Assembly (NCBI RefSeq): GCF_000397065.2
Contig: NZ_KE007306.1
Span: 887,164-951,163 of the forward strand
DNA from: Marinobacter lipolyticus SM19
GTDB lineage: Bacteria; Pseudomonadota; Gammaproteobacteria; Pseudomonadales; Oleiphilaceae
DNA length: 64,000 nt
Direction of reading: 5' to 3'
Every line of letters begins with the position of its first letter. The stretch's first letter is position 1. Under the pieces are notes generated by a model. The model was given only the letters and a program-made list of their open reading frames with translations. It did no database searches and was not told the origin of the DNA. The translations under genes and the position numbers were made by a program. Shown piece after piece: positions 1-8,717 of this stretch.

Positions 1-863
1 TGTTTGAGCAGGAACGCGCCCAGATCGATGGTCAGTTCACTCACTTTTTTCGCCTTGGCGGCGTACACCGGGTCGTCCTTCAGCAGGTGGCCATAGTCCT
101 GCACCATGGCGCCACAGCCGGAAGCGGTCATGATGATGGCTTCGGCGCCGGCTTCAATGGCGGGCCACCAGGCATCGATGTTCTGGCGCATGCGCTCCAG
201 GCCTTTCTCATGTTCGGAAAGGTGATAGTTAACCGCGCCACAGCAGCCAGCTTCCGGCGCTTCCACCATGGTGATACCGAGGCGATCAAGTACACGGGCA
301 GCAGCGGCGTTGGTGTTGGGTGTCGCGGAGGGCTGCACACATCCGGCCAGCGCCAGCACGATGCGGCTATGGCTTGCCGCGGGCCAGGGGCTGGCTTCTT
401 TTCTCGGCGGCACTTTGGTGCGGAGTTTTTCCGGCAACGCCGGACGCAACAGTTGGCCAAGGCGCAGCAGCAAACCGAACAGTTTGCGGTTGGGAAGAAC
501 TCGTGCCAGTGCCCAGCGAACCCACTTGTCTTTCGGTGGACGCGGCATTTCCTGATCGATCAGACCGCGGCTGATATCCACCAGGCGACCGTACTGGACG
601 CCGGAGGGACAAGTGGTTTCGCAGCTACGGCAGGTGAGGCAGCGGTCCAGGTGCTCGCGGGTTTTTTCGGTGACTTCCTGGCCTTCGAGGAACATTTTCA
701 TGAGGTAGATGCGGCCACGGGGGCCGTCACGCTCGTCATTGAGTTCCTGGTAGGTGGGACAGGTTGCCGTGCAGAATCCGCAGTGGACGCAGGCCCGCAG
801 GATAGATTCGGCCTCCTGTCCTTCTTTGGTGTTGGCAAATTGTTGAACTAAATTGGTTTGCAT
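1..863 (-). CDS. glcF: Glycolate oxidase iron-sulfur subunit GlcF (3' end outside window)
   Basis: Iron-sulfur subunit of the membrane-associated glycolate dehydrogenase GlcDEF, which passes electrons from GlcD to the quinone pool. The start is the ATG at 863 (MQTNLVQQFANTK). About 287 residues are visible and the C-terminus runs off the left edge. Two 4Fe-4S ferredoxin motifs can be read near the N-terminus, CVHCGFCTATCP and CLTCRSCETTCP. A cysteine-rich CCG-type motif (EAGCCGAVNYH) follows around residue 205 and another (SGCGAMVQDYG) around residue 250, as expected of this family. It is the last gene of the leftward TRAP-glcGDEF operon. It is separated from glcE by 190 bases that hold a foldback element, which is an unusually wide gap for this operon. 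Confidence 0.95.
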   Translation of the reverse strand, partial: MQTNLVQQFANTKEGQEAESILRACVHCGFCTATCPTYQELNDERDGPRGRIYLMKMFLEGQEVTEKTREHLDRCLTCRSCETTCPSGVQYGRLVDISRGLIDQEMPRPPKDKWVRWALARVLPNRKLFGLLLRLGQLLRPALPEKLRTKVPPRKEASPWPAASHSRIVLALAGCVQPSATPNTNAAAARVLDRLGITMVEAPEAGCCGAVNYHLSEHEKGLERMRQNIDAWWPAIEAGAEAIIMTASGCGAMVQDYGHLLKDDPVYAAKAKKVSELTIDLGAFLLK

Positions 864-900
864 TTTTTACCTGCTTTTATGTTTTGGAGCACAAGCGCGC

Positions 901-994
901 GGGTAGATCTTCTCTGAAACACGCTTCAAGCACATCCATGTGTGCTTGGGCTCCGCCATCCATGGCTCCGCACAGTTTCAGAGAAGATCTACCC
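901..994. repeat. Foldback element A1 (54-base two-hairpin core, 20-base arms)
   Basis: Perfect inverted arms lie at 901-920 and 975-994 and enclose a 54-base core (921-974). The core has two smaller dyads, both centred on CATCCATG. It aligns with the cores of the elements at 11854-11965 and 53115-53224, each also exactly 54 bases, while the arms differ between copies. This copy is inside the glc operon between glcE and glcF, so the transcript would carry a three-way-junction structure there. No transposase or coding potential is visible. Confidence 0.85.
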
Positions 995-1053
995 ACCCGC
1001 TTCCCGGGCATCGAAGAGGGCTTCCTCTCTCCTTTTCCGGACAGTTCAATTCG

Positions 1054-2118
1054 TTACAACCAGCTGTAGAGCCGGCCCGGGTTAAAAATGCCATCGGGAT
1101 CGAACGAGTTTTTCACACGCCGCTGTATGCCTTTCAGGGCATCCGGCTGGTGGTGCATCACTTCACCCTCACGGTCGCCGCCACGGAACAGGCTGACCTG
1201 GCCTCCAGCCTCTTTCGCCAGCGCTTCCATCCGTTTCAATTCGGCGTCGCCCCGATACCAGCGTTGGGAACCGGCCCAGTCAATCAGCCAGGGGCCGTCT
1301 AGGTTGAAGTTAGCGGCGGTGGAGCCGACGGAGAACCGCCATACTGGGTCGTCACCGGTGAAGAACTCATGGCCCATATCCTGGATCTGGCGCCAGAACT
1401 GGTCGCCGTTCTCCATCACGTCGCCGGACCATTTCTGCGCGGTTGCGTCCACCGCCGAGCGGGCGCCGGACAGGCGGAGATAGACTTTGTCATCGAGCCA
1501 GCAGGCGGCGGTGATCGGCTTGGGTTCAGCCGCGCGGCTGTTCATATAGTGGATGACCTCGTCCGCGGGCATCTCCTGCACCAGGGTCAGGGTAGCGGCG
1601 GGTTTGGGCATGACTTTCATGCTGATTTCGGTCAGCACGCCGAGGGTGCCCATGGCTCCGGCCTGGAGTCGGGACACATCGTAGCCAGCCACGTTTTTCA
1701 TTACCTGGCCACCGAAGCGCAGATGCTCGCCCTTGCCATTGATCAGCCGTACACCGAGCACCTGATCACGCACGGAACCGGCCCAGGGGCGTGCCGGACC
1801 CGACAGGTTGCAGGCCAGGGTGCCGCCGATGGTGGAGTTTTCACCAAAGTGCGGCGGTTCAAAGTGTAATGCCTGCCCCTCTTCGGCCAGGGTTGCTTCA
1901 ATTTCTTGCAGGGTGGTGCCGGCGCGCACGGTGAGTACCAGTTCCACCGGGTGGTAGTCGACGATTCCGGTGTGCTCTCCCACATTGAGAGTACCGGCAT
2001 CCGGATCGGCGGCACGGCCCATGAAGGCCTTGGTGCCACCGCCAACAATGTTGAGTTTGTGCCCGCCATCGCGGGCGTGGAGCACTTGCTCCTGTAATAT
2101 CTGGAGATTATCAGCCAT
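1054..2118 (-). CDS. glcE: Glycolate oxidase FAD-binding subunit GlcE
   Basis: FAD-binding_4-type subunit of glycolate dehydrogenase, 354 residues, a usual length for GlcE. It starts MADNLQILQEQVLHARDG. The N-terminal FAD-binding region includes the glycine-rich stretch KLNIVGGGTKAFMG (about residues 22-35) and ENSTIGGTLACNLSGPARP (about residues 92-110). The C-terminus ends FDPDGIFNPGRLYSWL, the conserved tail of the GlcD/GlcE superfamily. It overlaps the end of glcD by 8 bases, so the two are likely translationally coupled. It acts with GlcD and GlcF at the inner membrane. Confidence 0.95.
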   Translation of the reverse strand: MADNLQILQEQVLHARDGGHKLNIVGGGTKAFMGRAADPDAGTLNVGEHTGIVDYHPVELVLTVRAGTTLQEIEATLAEEGQALHFEPPHFGENSTIGGTLACNLSGPARPWAGSVRDQVLGVRLINGKGEHLRFGGQVMKNVAGYDVSRLQAGAMGTLGVLTEISMKVMPKPAATLTLVQEMPADEVIHYMNSRAAEPKPITAACWLDDKVYLRLSGARSAVDATAQKWSGDVMENGDQFWRQIQDMGHEFFTGDDPVWRFSVGSTAANFNLDGPWLIDWAGSQRWYRGDAELKRMEALAKEAGGQVSLFRGGDREGEVMHHQPDALKGIQRRVKNSFDPDGIFNPGRLYSWL

Positions 2119-3583
2119 GGGCGGCTTCCGTATGGTCGTGCTTGTGTAATTTGTATTCGAGTGAGCGGTATTCCTGGCAGAACCGCAAAGCCGGGACGCC
2201 TTTACCGGGGTTCAGGATGCCCTTCGGGTCGAATGCAGCTTTGAGGTCATGGAACTGCTGCAGCTCTTCATCGTTGAACTGCACAGCCATCTGGCGGACT
2301 TTCTCAACACCCACGCCGTGTTCCCCGGTAATACAGCCACCCACTTCCACACACAGGGACAGGATGCTGCTGCCAAAGGCTTCGGTGCGTTCAAACTCGC
2401 CGGGCACGTTCGCATCGAACAGGATCAGCGGGTGCAGGTTGCCGTCTCCGGCGTGGAATACATTGGCCACCCGCAGGCCGAACTCTTCCGACATTTTCTC
2501 CATCTCGGTCAGAACGCGGGCGATTTCCCGGCGGGGAATGGTGCCGTCCATGCAGTAGTAATCCGGGGAGATGCGGCCCACGGCCGGGAAGGCGGACTTG
2601 CGCCCCTTCCACAGCAACGCTCGCTCTTCCTCACTCTGGGAAGTGCGCACCGAGGTAGCGCCCAGCTTGCGAAAGACGTCTTCCGCTTCGGCGATGTGCT
2701 CATGGACTTCCTCTTCAGTACCGTCCACTTCGCACAGTAGCAAGGCTTTGGCATCACGGGGATAACCAGCCTGGGCAAAGTCATCGGCGGCGATAATGGC
2801 GTGGCCGTCCATCATTTCCAGACCGCCGGGGATGATACCGTGGGCAATGATGCCACCCACCGCATCACCGCCTTTCTGTACGCTGTCGAAACCGGCCATC
2901 ACCACCTGGGCTACTTCCGGCTTGGGTAGTAACTTAACCTTCACTTCCGTGACCACTCCGAGCAAGCCTTCAGAGCCAGTCATCAGTGCAAGAAGGTCCA
3001 TGCCGCAACTATCGAGGCCATCGCTGCCGACGGTGACCAGATCCCCTTCGGCGGTAACCATTTCCACACTCAGGATATTGTGCACGGTCAGGCCATACTT
3101 CAGGCAATGCACGCCGCCAGAGTTTTCTGCGACATTGCCGCCGATGGTGCAGGCAATCTGCGAGGAGGGATCGGGACCATAATAGAGGCCGTACTGGGCC
3201 GCTTCCTCGCTAATCGCGAGGTTACGAACGCCCGGCTGCAGGCTGGCCGTGCGAGCCAGTGGGTCGATGTCGAGGATGCGGTTGAACTTGGCCAGCGACA
3301 GCACCACGCCTTCCTTGTTCGGCATGGCCCCGGCACTGAGTCCGGTACCTGCGCCACGAGCCACTACCGGGACGGCGTTTTCATTGCAGATACGCATCAC
3401 CCGCTGTACCTGTTCCACCGTTTCCGGCAGCACCACCAGTAACGGCATCTCGCAATACATGGACATGCCGTCGCACTCGTAGGGCTTCATGGTTTCGTCA
3501 TCGGTAATGACGTATTCCGGATCGATAAACGTCCGGAACTGCTCCGCCAGTTCGGCTTTGCTGACTTTCGGATTGATTGTCAT
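2111..3583 (-). CDS. glcD: Glycolate oxidase catalytic subunit GlcD
   Basis: FAD-linked catalytic subunit that oxidises glycolate (and often D-lactate) to the 2-oxoacid. I place the start at the ATG at 3583 (MTINPKVSKAELAEQF), giving 490 residues. A longer open frame reaches 3667 but would overlap glcG and adds residues unlike the family. FAD-binding_4 motifs are clear: PVVARGAGTGLSAGAMP, GVRNLAISEEAAQYGLYYGP and TIGGNVAENSGG. The C-terminal FAD-oxidase domain has NVFHAGDGNLHPLILFD and GEHGVGVEKVR. It sits 40 bases after glcG in the same operon. Confidence 0.97.
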   Translation of the reverse strand: MTINPKVSKAELAEQFRTFIDPEYVITDDETMKPYECDGMSMYCEMPLLVVLPETVEQVQRVMRICNENAVPVVARGAGTGLSAGAMPNKEGVVLSLAKFNRILDIDPLARTASLQPGVRNLAISEEAAQYGLYYGPDPSSQIACTIGGNVAENSGGVHCLKYGLTVHNILSVEMVTAEGDLVTVGSDGLDSCGMDLLALMTGSEGLLGVVTEVKVKLLPKPEVAQVVMAGFDSVQKGGDAVGGIIAHGIIPGGLEMMDGHAIIAADDFAQAGYPRDAKALLLCEVDGTEEEVHEHIAEAEDVFRKLGATSVRTSQSEEERALLWKGRKSAFPAVGRISPDYYCMDGTIPRREIARVLTEMEKMSEEFGLRVANVFHAGDGNLHPLILFDANVPGEFERTEAFGSSILSLCVEVGGCITGEHGVGVEKVRQMAVQFNDEELQQFHDLKAAFDPKGILNPGKGVPALRFCQEYRSLEYKLHKHDHTEAAHG

Positions 3584-3623
3584 ATCAGTCTCTGGGTATG
3601 CGTTGCTGTAGCTGTGACAGTCA

Positions 3624-4049
3624 TTAACCGCGTTTGGTTTCAAAATGGTCAATACCCGCCTGGGCACAGTCCATGTCCTGCTGCGGGGTACCGGAACTCA
3701 GGCCAATACCGCCCACCACTTCGCCGTCGACAATCACTGGCAGTCCGCCCCCGACAGAACTGATGCGGCCACCCACTTCGGTATGAATACCGAACGCCAG
3801 ACTGCCCGGTACGTTCACCTTGTTGTAGTCGTGGGTGGCTTTCTTTGCAGCGGCCGCTGTAAAAGCCTTGTCCTGCGCGATGGTAACGCTGGTAATCTTG
3901 CCGCCATCCATTCGCTCGAAAGCGATCAGGTTTCCGGACTCATCCACGATTGCGATACACATGGGCACGCCAATTTCCCTGGCTTTTTCGGCAGCCCCTG
4001 CAATCAGGATTCGAGCGTCAGACAGATCCAATCTATTGACTGTGAGCAT
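3624..4049 (-). CDS. glcG: GlcG/HbpS family protein
   Basis: Small GlcG/HbpS-type protein of 141 residues, starting MLTVNRLDLSDARILIAGAA, with an AAGGAG ribosome-binding site a few bases upstream of the ATG. The family hallmarks are IAIVDESGNLIAFERMDG in the first half and GGLPVIVDGEVVGGIGLSSG near the C-terminus. Family members bind heme or corrinoids or have no known role; in E. coli glcG lies in the glycolate operon without an assigned function. It is 21 bases downstream of dctM and 40 bases upstream of glcD, so it is co-transcribed with the transporter and the oxidase. Confidence 0.93.
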   Translation of the reverse strand: MLTVNRLDLSDARILIAGAAEKAREIGVPMCIAIVDESGNLIAFERMDGGKITSVTIAQDKAFTAAAAKKATHDYNKVNVPGSLAFGIHTEVGGRISSVGGGLPVIVDGEVVGGIGLSSGTPQQDMDCAQAGIDHFETKRG

Positions 4050-4070
4050 AATAGTTACTCCTTGAATTTA

Positions 4071-5606
4071 TTAACCGTAAACCAGCCCCGGCAGCCAGGT
4101 CACAATGCCGGGCAGAAGGATGCACATGAACAGCCCGAACGCCTGGATGGCCAGGAACACCAGAGAAGCCTTGAAGATGGTGCCCATGGAAATTTCCGGT
4201 GGACAGACCCCGCGAATGTAGAACAGGGCATAACCGAACGGAGGGCTGAGAAACGACATCTGCATATTGACCAGGTAAAGCACGCCAAACCAGAGCACGA
4301 CGTCCTCGCCCGCCACCGGTGGAAAGCCGAGTAGTCCAGGGAACTCCAGCGCCTCCACAATCGGGATAAAAATCGGCACTGCAAGCAGCAGGATACCGAC
4401 CCAGTCCAGGAACATACCCAGTATCACCAGCAGCACCATCAACAGGAACAGGATGCCGTAGGCGGAGAGACCTGTCCCAAGGATAGCGTCGGTGACAAAC
4501 TGCTGGCCGCCCTGCAGGATATAGAATCCCACAAAGACAGACGCACCGAACATAATCCACAACACCATGGCCGAGGCCTTGGCAGTGGTCACTGATGCCT
4601 CCCGCAAGCCCCCGATGGAGAACTTGCCATGCATCATGGCTACCACGATGGCTCCGAAGGATCCGATACCTGCAGCCTCAACGGGTGTAGCAATACCACC
4701 GAACAGCAGCCCCAAAACCAGCCCCACCAGAATCAATGGCGCAATCAGGCTTTTCAGAAGAATCAGCTTTTCCAACAATGAAATGCGCTCTTCCTCCGGT
4801 ACTGGAGGACCCAGTTTCGGGTTTATCCAGCTGCGAATCAGCACATAGGCAATATACAGCCCGGACAACAACAGCCCCGGAAGAACTGAACCAAGGTACA
4901 GTTCCCCAACAGATTGCTGTGCCACAACGGCATACAGGATTGCGAGGATCGATGGGGGGATCAGGATGCCTAGGGTTCCTCCGGCCATAATCGAACCCAG
5001 CGCAATCTTCTGGTCATAACCCCGCTTCAGCATTGCCGGCAGGGCAATGATGCCCATAGTGACCACGGCGGCTCCGATCACACCCACCATCGCAGCAAGG
5101 ATGGTGGAGGCAAGAATGGTTGCGGTCGCCAGACCACCACTCAGGCCACCCATCCACTTGTAAACCACACTGAACATCTCCTCGATCAGGCCCGCACGTT
5201 CGAGCATGGACGCCATGAAAATGAACAGGGGTATCGCGGCCAGATCGGAGTTGGTCATCATCGGGAAGATCCGGCTCGGCACAATGTTCAGCATCAGCGA
5301 GTCGCCGACCAGGTAGACGAACATCACCCCGAGGCCACCGGTGACAAACGCCAAAGGCAACCCCATCATCAGCGCCACCGCCAGGGAGCCGAACATCAGA
5401 TACGTCAGTGGCCCGATCCTGACATCAGAAAGACTGCCCGACAGCTTGAAGAGGAATTTCTCGTCGCTGTACGGATCGTAGAAAAGAATGTTGATCATCT
5501 CGACACAGATGACGAATGCCAGTGCCACGGTGGCGATTACCATCACCCATGTACTCAGCTTGCCCACGAGGCTGCTGCCTGGAGCTGATACTGTATTGAT
5601 ACTCAT
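4071..5606 (-). CDS. dctM: TRAP transporter large permease (DctM family)
   Basis: Large membrane subunit of a tripartite ATP-independent periplasmic transporter, 511 residues with about a dozen hydrophobic segments. Characteristic DctM motifs include IPLFIFMASMLERAGLIEEM, GGLATATILASTILAAMVG and GGTLGILIPPSILAILYAVV. It is longer than the usual 425-440 residues, largely through an N-terminal segment and extra loops; this longer type pairs with an enlarged DctQ. The start overlaps the dctQ stop by 4 bases. Context points to import of glycolate, lactate or a related 2-hydroxy- or 2-oxoacid. Confidence 0.95.
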   Translation of the reverse strand: MSINTVSAPGSSLVGKLSTWVMVIATVALAFVICVEMINILFYDPYSDEKFLFKLSGSLSDVRIGPLTYLMFGSLAVALMMGLPLAFVTGGLGVMFVYLVGDSLMLNIVPSRIFPMMTNSDLAAIPLFIFMASMLERAGLIEEMFSVVYKWMGGLSGGLATATILASTILAAMVGVIGAAVVTMGIIALPAMLKRGYDQKIALGSIMAGGTLGILIPPSILAILYAVVAQQSVGELYLGSVLPGLLLSGLYIAYVLIRSWINPKLGPPVPEEERISLLEKLILLKSLIAPLILVGLVLGLLFGGIATPVEAAGIGSFGAIVVAMMHGKFSIGGLREASVTTAKASAMVLWIMFGASVFVGFYILQGGQQFVTDAILGTGLSAYGILFLLMVLLVILGMFLDWVGILLLAVPIFIPIVEALEFPGLLGFPPVAGEDVVLWFGVLYLVNMQMSFLSPPFGYALFYIRGVCPPEISMGTIFKASLVFLAIQAFGLFMCILLPGIVTWLPGLVYG

Positions 5607-6307
5607 GCAGTGCGCTCCCGGCCAAGACGGACGAACAGAACGATATCCTTGATCAGCTTGGAGATGCCTGCGAGTAGAAGCAGGAACGACCCCAATACCA
5701 TCATGCCTTTAACTGGCCAGTACTGAATGCCCCAGGTTTCAACTGTAGTCTCGCCCATGGAGTAGGAATTCTGAAAAAAGGTCCAGGAGGTGGTCAGCAG
5801 CACCAGGGCGAACATGAAGAAGAACATCGACGTAAAGATGTCCATACCGACCCTTCCTCGCACCGGCAATAAGTTGTACATCACATCGACCCGTACATGG
5901 GCACCATGGAGCATGGCGAATGCCCCGGCGAGCAGGTACTGCATCCCCAACAACAGGAAGCTGGATTCGTGCACCCAGATAGTCGGCATGTTGAACAGAT
6001 AACGCATGACCACTTCGAAGAAATAGAACACGACGGCGTTCACCGTCCAGAAGGACACGAACAAACCGGATTTATCACAAATCCAGTCAACAATCCGGGT
6101 AAACCAGTTCCCCTCGAACTGAAGGTATACCAGCGGGTCGTCTTCTTTCGCCTGTATCTCTGCAGGCGTTAACTCGGATTCGGCAGTCTCGTCGCCACGG
6201 CGACTGCTCCACTTGTCCCAGGCCATCATGATCAGTGGCATGACGGCAAGCCAGCCCCAGTAAAACCAGTGCGGCAAAACGAAACCGAAGCCTTCAAGAT
6301 CAGACAT
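5603..6307 (-). CDS. dctQ: TRAP transporter small permease (DctQ family), enlarged
   Basis: Small membrane subunit of the TRAP transporter, 234 residues, where 160-190 is usual. The C-terminal two thirds hold the standard four-helix DctQ unit, including LLLGMQYLLAGAFAMLHGAH and VRVDVMYNLLPVRGR. The first 90 or so residues are extra. They contain one hydrophobic segment (HWFYWGWLAVMPLIMMAW) followed by a charged loop. It overlaps dctM by 4 bases and follows dctP by about 100 bases. The extra helix is likely part of the interface with the long DctM, which is an inference. Confidence 0.92.
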   Translation of the reverse strand: MSDLEGFGFVLPHWFYWGWLAVMPLIMMAWDKWSSRRGDETAESELTPAEIQAKEDDPLVYLQFEGNWFTRIVDWICDKSGLFVSFWTVNAVVFYFFEVVMRYLFNMPTIWVHESSFLLLGMQYLLAGAFAMLHGAHVRVDVMYNLLPVRGRVGMDIFTSMFFFMFALVLLTTSWTFFQNSYSMGETTVETWGIQYWPVKGMMVLGSFLLLLAGISKLIKDIVLFVRLGRERTA

Positions 6308-6407
6308 GTTGTTACTTCCTCAGCCACAAAACGGGGAAGGTGAGACATCTCCTCTGGAGCAGTCCCGGCCCTTCCCCATGTTTTGTTTTTATTGATGCCA
6401 TACAGCG

Positions 6408-7544
6408 TTACTTGCCGGGCACACCTTCAAGGTCTTCCTCGCTGATGTAACCAACGGTTTCGTTCATCATGTACTCAAGCTGCATGTCAAAGATCGCGCG
6501 GGCATCGTCGTCTTTGTTGGCCCACTTGTACCAGATCGGGATGGCTTTACGACGGAACTCTTCCAGATCCGCCTGGCTCAGCCGACTGACCGTATCGCCC
6601 GCTTCCTTGAACTTTTTCATGGCCTCAATGTTGCGCTTCTGGATGGTCAGGTAGTGTTTCTGTGAGTAGTTACGTACTTCATCCTCAACCAGCTGCTGGA
6701 GTTTCGGATCCAGGGAATTCCAGGCCCGCAGGTTGACGGTCAGATCCATCAGATCCACCGGCTGGTAAACGGACATCACACCGGGAGGTCCGAACAGGAT
6801 GTAGTCGGTTACCTGGGAAAAACCCAGCTCCCAGTTCACCGCCGGCCCCACATAATCGGCCGCATCAATGGTGCCCTTCTCAAGAGCAGGGAAGATGTCG
6901 GAACCCGGCAGGCTCACAGTGGAAACACCAAACTGCTGAAACACCTCTGCCACCATGCCGCCCGGCACACGGATTTTCATCCCTTTGAGATCAGCCAGAC
7001 TATTCACCGGTTTCTTGGAATGAATGATGTTCGCGTCGTGCTGGATCGGTCCCACATAGAAGAGACCAAACTTTTTGTAGATCTCCCGGGTCTTCTCGAG
7101 CATACCCATGGAATAGAACATGGTGTCCCACTGGTGCGGCTGATCCGGACCCGCCGGGTAGGACGACAGGAACACCGAAGCCGGGATTTTGCCAGACCAG
7201 TACAGGGTGAACGGGTTCATCCCCTGCAGTACGCCATTCCGAACCGCATCAAACAGCGCGTTGTTGTCCGCAGCAACGGCCTTGGCCGGAAACGGCTTGA
7301 AAATCAGCTCGCCGCCGGATTTTTCCTCCATGCTGTTACACCATTCCTCGAACAAATCGTATCCGACGGTGCCGGCATCCCACACGGACTGGATTTTCCA
7401 TGTTGTTGCAGCCTGGGCCTGGCTCGCCCCCATTAGAAGAGCGCCACACAAAGTAGCGCCGACCATTATGCTTTTCAGGAAGCTCCTGCGCGGCAGAAGA
7501 TTGCCCTCATCACATTCAGATTTCCTGTTCCACTTGATGTTCAT
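6408..7544 (-). CDS. dctP: TRAP transporter substrate-binding protein (DctP family), Tat signal
   Basis: Periplasmic binding protein of the TRAP system. I choose the ATG at 7544 (MNIKWNRKSECDEGN), 378 residues, because GGAG lies 8 bases upstream. A GTG at 7550 is in frame but too close to that site. A twin-arginine signal, LPRRSFLKSIMVGATL, precedes the cleavage region ending SQAQA, so the protein is probably exported folded. The family signature GMKIRVPGG carries the arginine that usually binds the substrate carboxylate. The sequence resembles 2-oxoacid/lactate-binding members, which fits the glycolate genes downstream. Confidence 0.94.
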   Translation of the reverse strand: MNIKWNRKSECDEGNLLPRRSFLKSIMVGATLCGALLMGASQAQAATTWKIQSVWDAGTVGYDLFEEWCNSMEEKSGGELIFKPFPAKAVAADNNALFDAVRNGVLQGMNPFTLYWSGKIPASVFLSSYPAGPDQPHQWDTMFYSMGMLEKTREIYKKFGLFYVGPIQHDANIIHSKKPVNSLADLKGMKIRVPGGMVAEVFQQFGVSTVSLPGSDIFPALEKGTIDAADYVGPAVNWELGFSQVTDYILFGPPGVMSVYQPVDLMDLTVNLRAWNSLDPKLQQLVEDEVRNYSQKHYLTIQKRNIEAMKKFKEAGDTVSRLSQADLEEFRRKAIPIWYKWANKDDDARAIFDMQLEYMMNETVGYISEEDLEGVPGK

Positions 7545-7646
7545 TGACACATCTCCGTTGACATTGTTGTTCTCAGAGTGAGGCCAACACCAGCGGGTGC
7601 CGGTATTAAAAAGATCTTCGTAGGCGATTCACGTTTAGTCCAGAAA

Positions 7647-7675
7647 ATTACCAACTGGTCTGACCAGTTTTTAAA
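7647..7675 (-). promoter_or_regulatory. Promoter of the dctPQM-glcGDEF operon with embedded GntR operator
   Basis: Read on the minus strand: TTTAAA (7675-7670) as -35, then the perfect 8+1+8 palindrome AACTGGTCAGACCAGTT (7669-7653), then GGTAAT (7652-7647) as -10. The operator therefore fills exactly the 17-base spacer. Each hexamer matches 4 of 6 consensus positions. TGGTCNGACCA is the known form of operators for GlcC, LldR and PdhR type FadR-family regulators, and a gene of that family lies next door. Confidence 0.6.
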
Positions 7676-7772
7676 TTGTGAGAAATAGACGTGAACACTC
7701 CGATAAGCCATAGTTAAAGGGCTACAAGGCAATCAGGCAGAAGGACCTGGCACACGCATAAAGTCATATCAG

Positions 7773-7783
7773 TGGTCAGACCA
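7773..7783. promoter_or_regulatory. Second TGGTC-N-GACCA operator upstream of the GntR regulator
   Basis: TGGTCAGACCA is an 11-base palindrome with its centre 117 bases from the first operator and 24 bases before the regulator start. Its place suggests autoregulation. The spacing of about 11 helical turns would allow looping between the two sites (inference). Confidence 0.6.
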
Positions 7784-7806
7784 GTGGAAGCTAACGGACA
7801 AAAACG

Positions 7807-8565
7807 ATGGGAAGATCTCAGGAAATTTCGTACCGATTGGAGCAACTGATTCTGGATGGCGGTCTCGCTCCGGATCAGAAGATCCCCTCGGAGCGCCAAC
7901 TGGCCGATCGGCTGGGGGTCTCCAGAGCCATTATCCGGGAGGCACTGCATGAGTTACAGGGACGCGGTGTGATCGATACCTTTCACGGCAAAGGGTCCTT
8001 TGTTGCCAGCATCGTTCCGGCAACCAGGGATCTTGATGACAACGGCCCGCTCATGCATCTTTTTGCAGGTCATCCCCGGACAATGTATGACCTCCTCGAA
8101 GTCAGAGAACAACTGGAGGGGCAGGCAGCATTCCTGGCCGCCCAGCGCGCAACCGACATAGACCGCCACCGTCTCACGAAAGCGTTCAGGATGCTCGAAG
8201 AAACCGATCCGCTGAGCAATGCCAAACCGGATCACGGCTTCCACCAGGCTATTGTCGAGGCATCCCACAATCCCATCCTGGTACACATGCTCAAGGGCCT
8301 GAAAAACATGATGCTGTTGTCGGTACAGGCATCGGTCGCCAATCTCAATCCCCGAGAAGCAATGCGGCATTCAATAATGAAGCAGCATCGTCGGATCTAT
8401 CAGGCTATTTTGGCGGGAAAACCAGCCTCTGCCAGAAAAGCGGCCATAGATCACGTTCGCTTTGTCGCAGACTCCATGAGGGATCTGGAAAGCCAGGGAG
8501 CAGAAGTCATTCGGATGCCCATTGATACAGAGCATACAAACTCCGGCGCGACACCGTCAGTCTGA
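7807..8565 (+). CDS. glcC: GntR family (FadR subfamily) regulator, GlcC-like
   Basis: Transcription regulator of 252 residues. The N-terminal winged helix-turn-helix (about residues 5-70) contains IPSERQLADRLGVSRAIIRE and GRGVIDTFHGKGSFV, typical of GntR. The C-terminal FCD-type helical domain includes YDLLEVREQLEGQAAFLAA, the DHGFHQAIVEASHN histidine stretch and a later H-R-R-I-Y-Q-A-I segment that usually contribute metal and ligand contacts. It is divergent from the TRAP-glc operon with two matching operators between them. Control of that operon in response to glycolate or lactate is therefore the best reading. LldR or another FadR-type name is possible. Confidence 0.88.
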   Translation: MGRSQEISYRLEQLILDGGLAPDQKIPSERQLADRLGVSRAIIREALHELQGRGVIDTFHGKGSFVASIVPATRDLDDNGPLMHLFAGHPRTMYDLLEVREQLEGQAAFLAAQRATDIDRHRLTKAFRMLEETDPLSNAKPDHGFHQAIVEASHNPILVHMLKGLKNMMLLSVQASVANLNPREAMRHSIMKQHRRIYQAILAGKPASARKAAIDHVRFVADSMRDLESQGAEVIRMPIDTEHTNSGATPSV

Positions 8566-8717
8566 ACGGCAAAAACTTGCATTGTGCGGACAGTGCGACA
8601 CAATGATTTGGCGGTATCTGTCGTGATTCTCGGCAAAACCCTTCGTTAGGGGTATTGATTTCCGATGCCACAGTCCGTAAAACATGCGCCTTTGAATGAC
8701 AGCCTCAGGAGTCGCCC

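Noticed and set aside
901..994. Integron attC site
   Set aside because: attC sites keep the ends and vary in the centre; here the centre is constant and the arms vary, and no integrase or cassette array is present.
8580..8640. TGTCGC/TGTCGT-like motifs upstream of the amino-acid ABC operon as Pseudomonas ArgR (AraC-type) sites
   Set aside because: The hexamers are present on both strands, but the AA at the required distance is missing and no argR gene is in the window.
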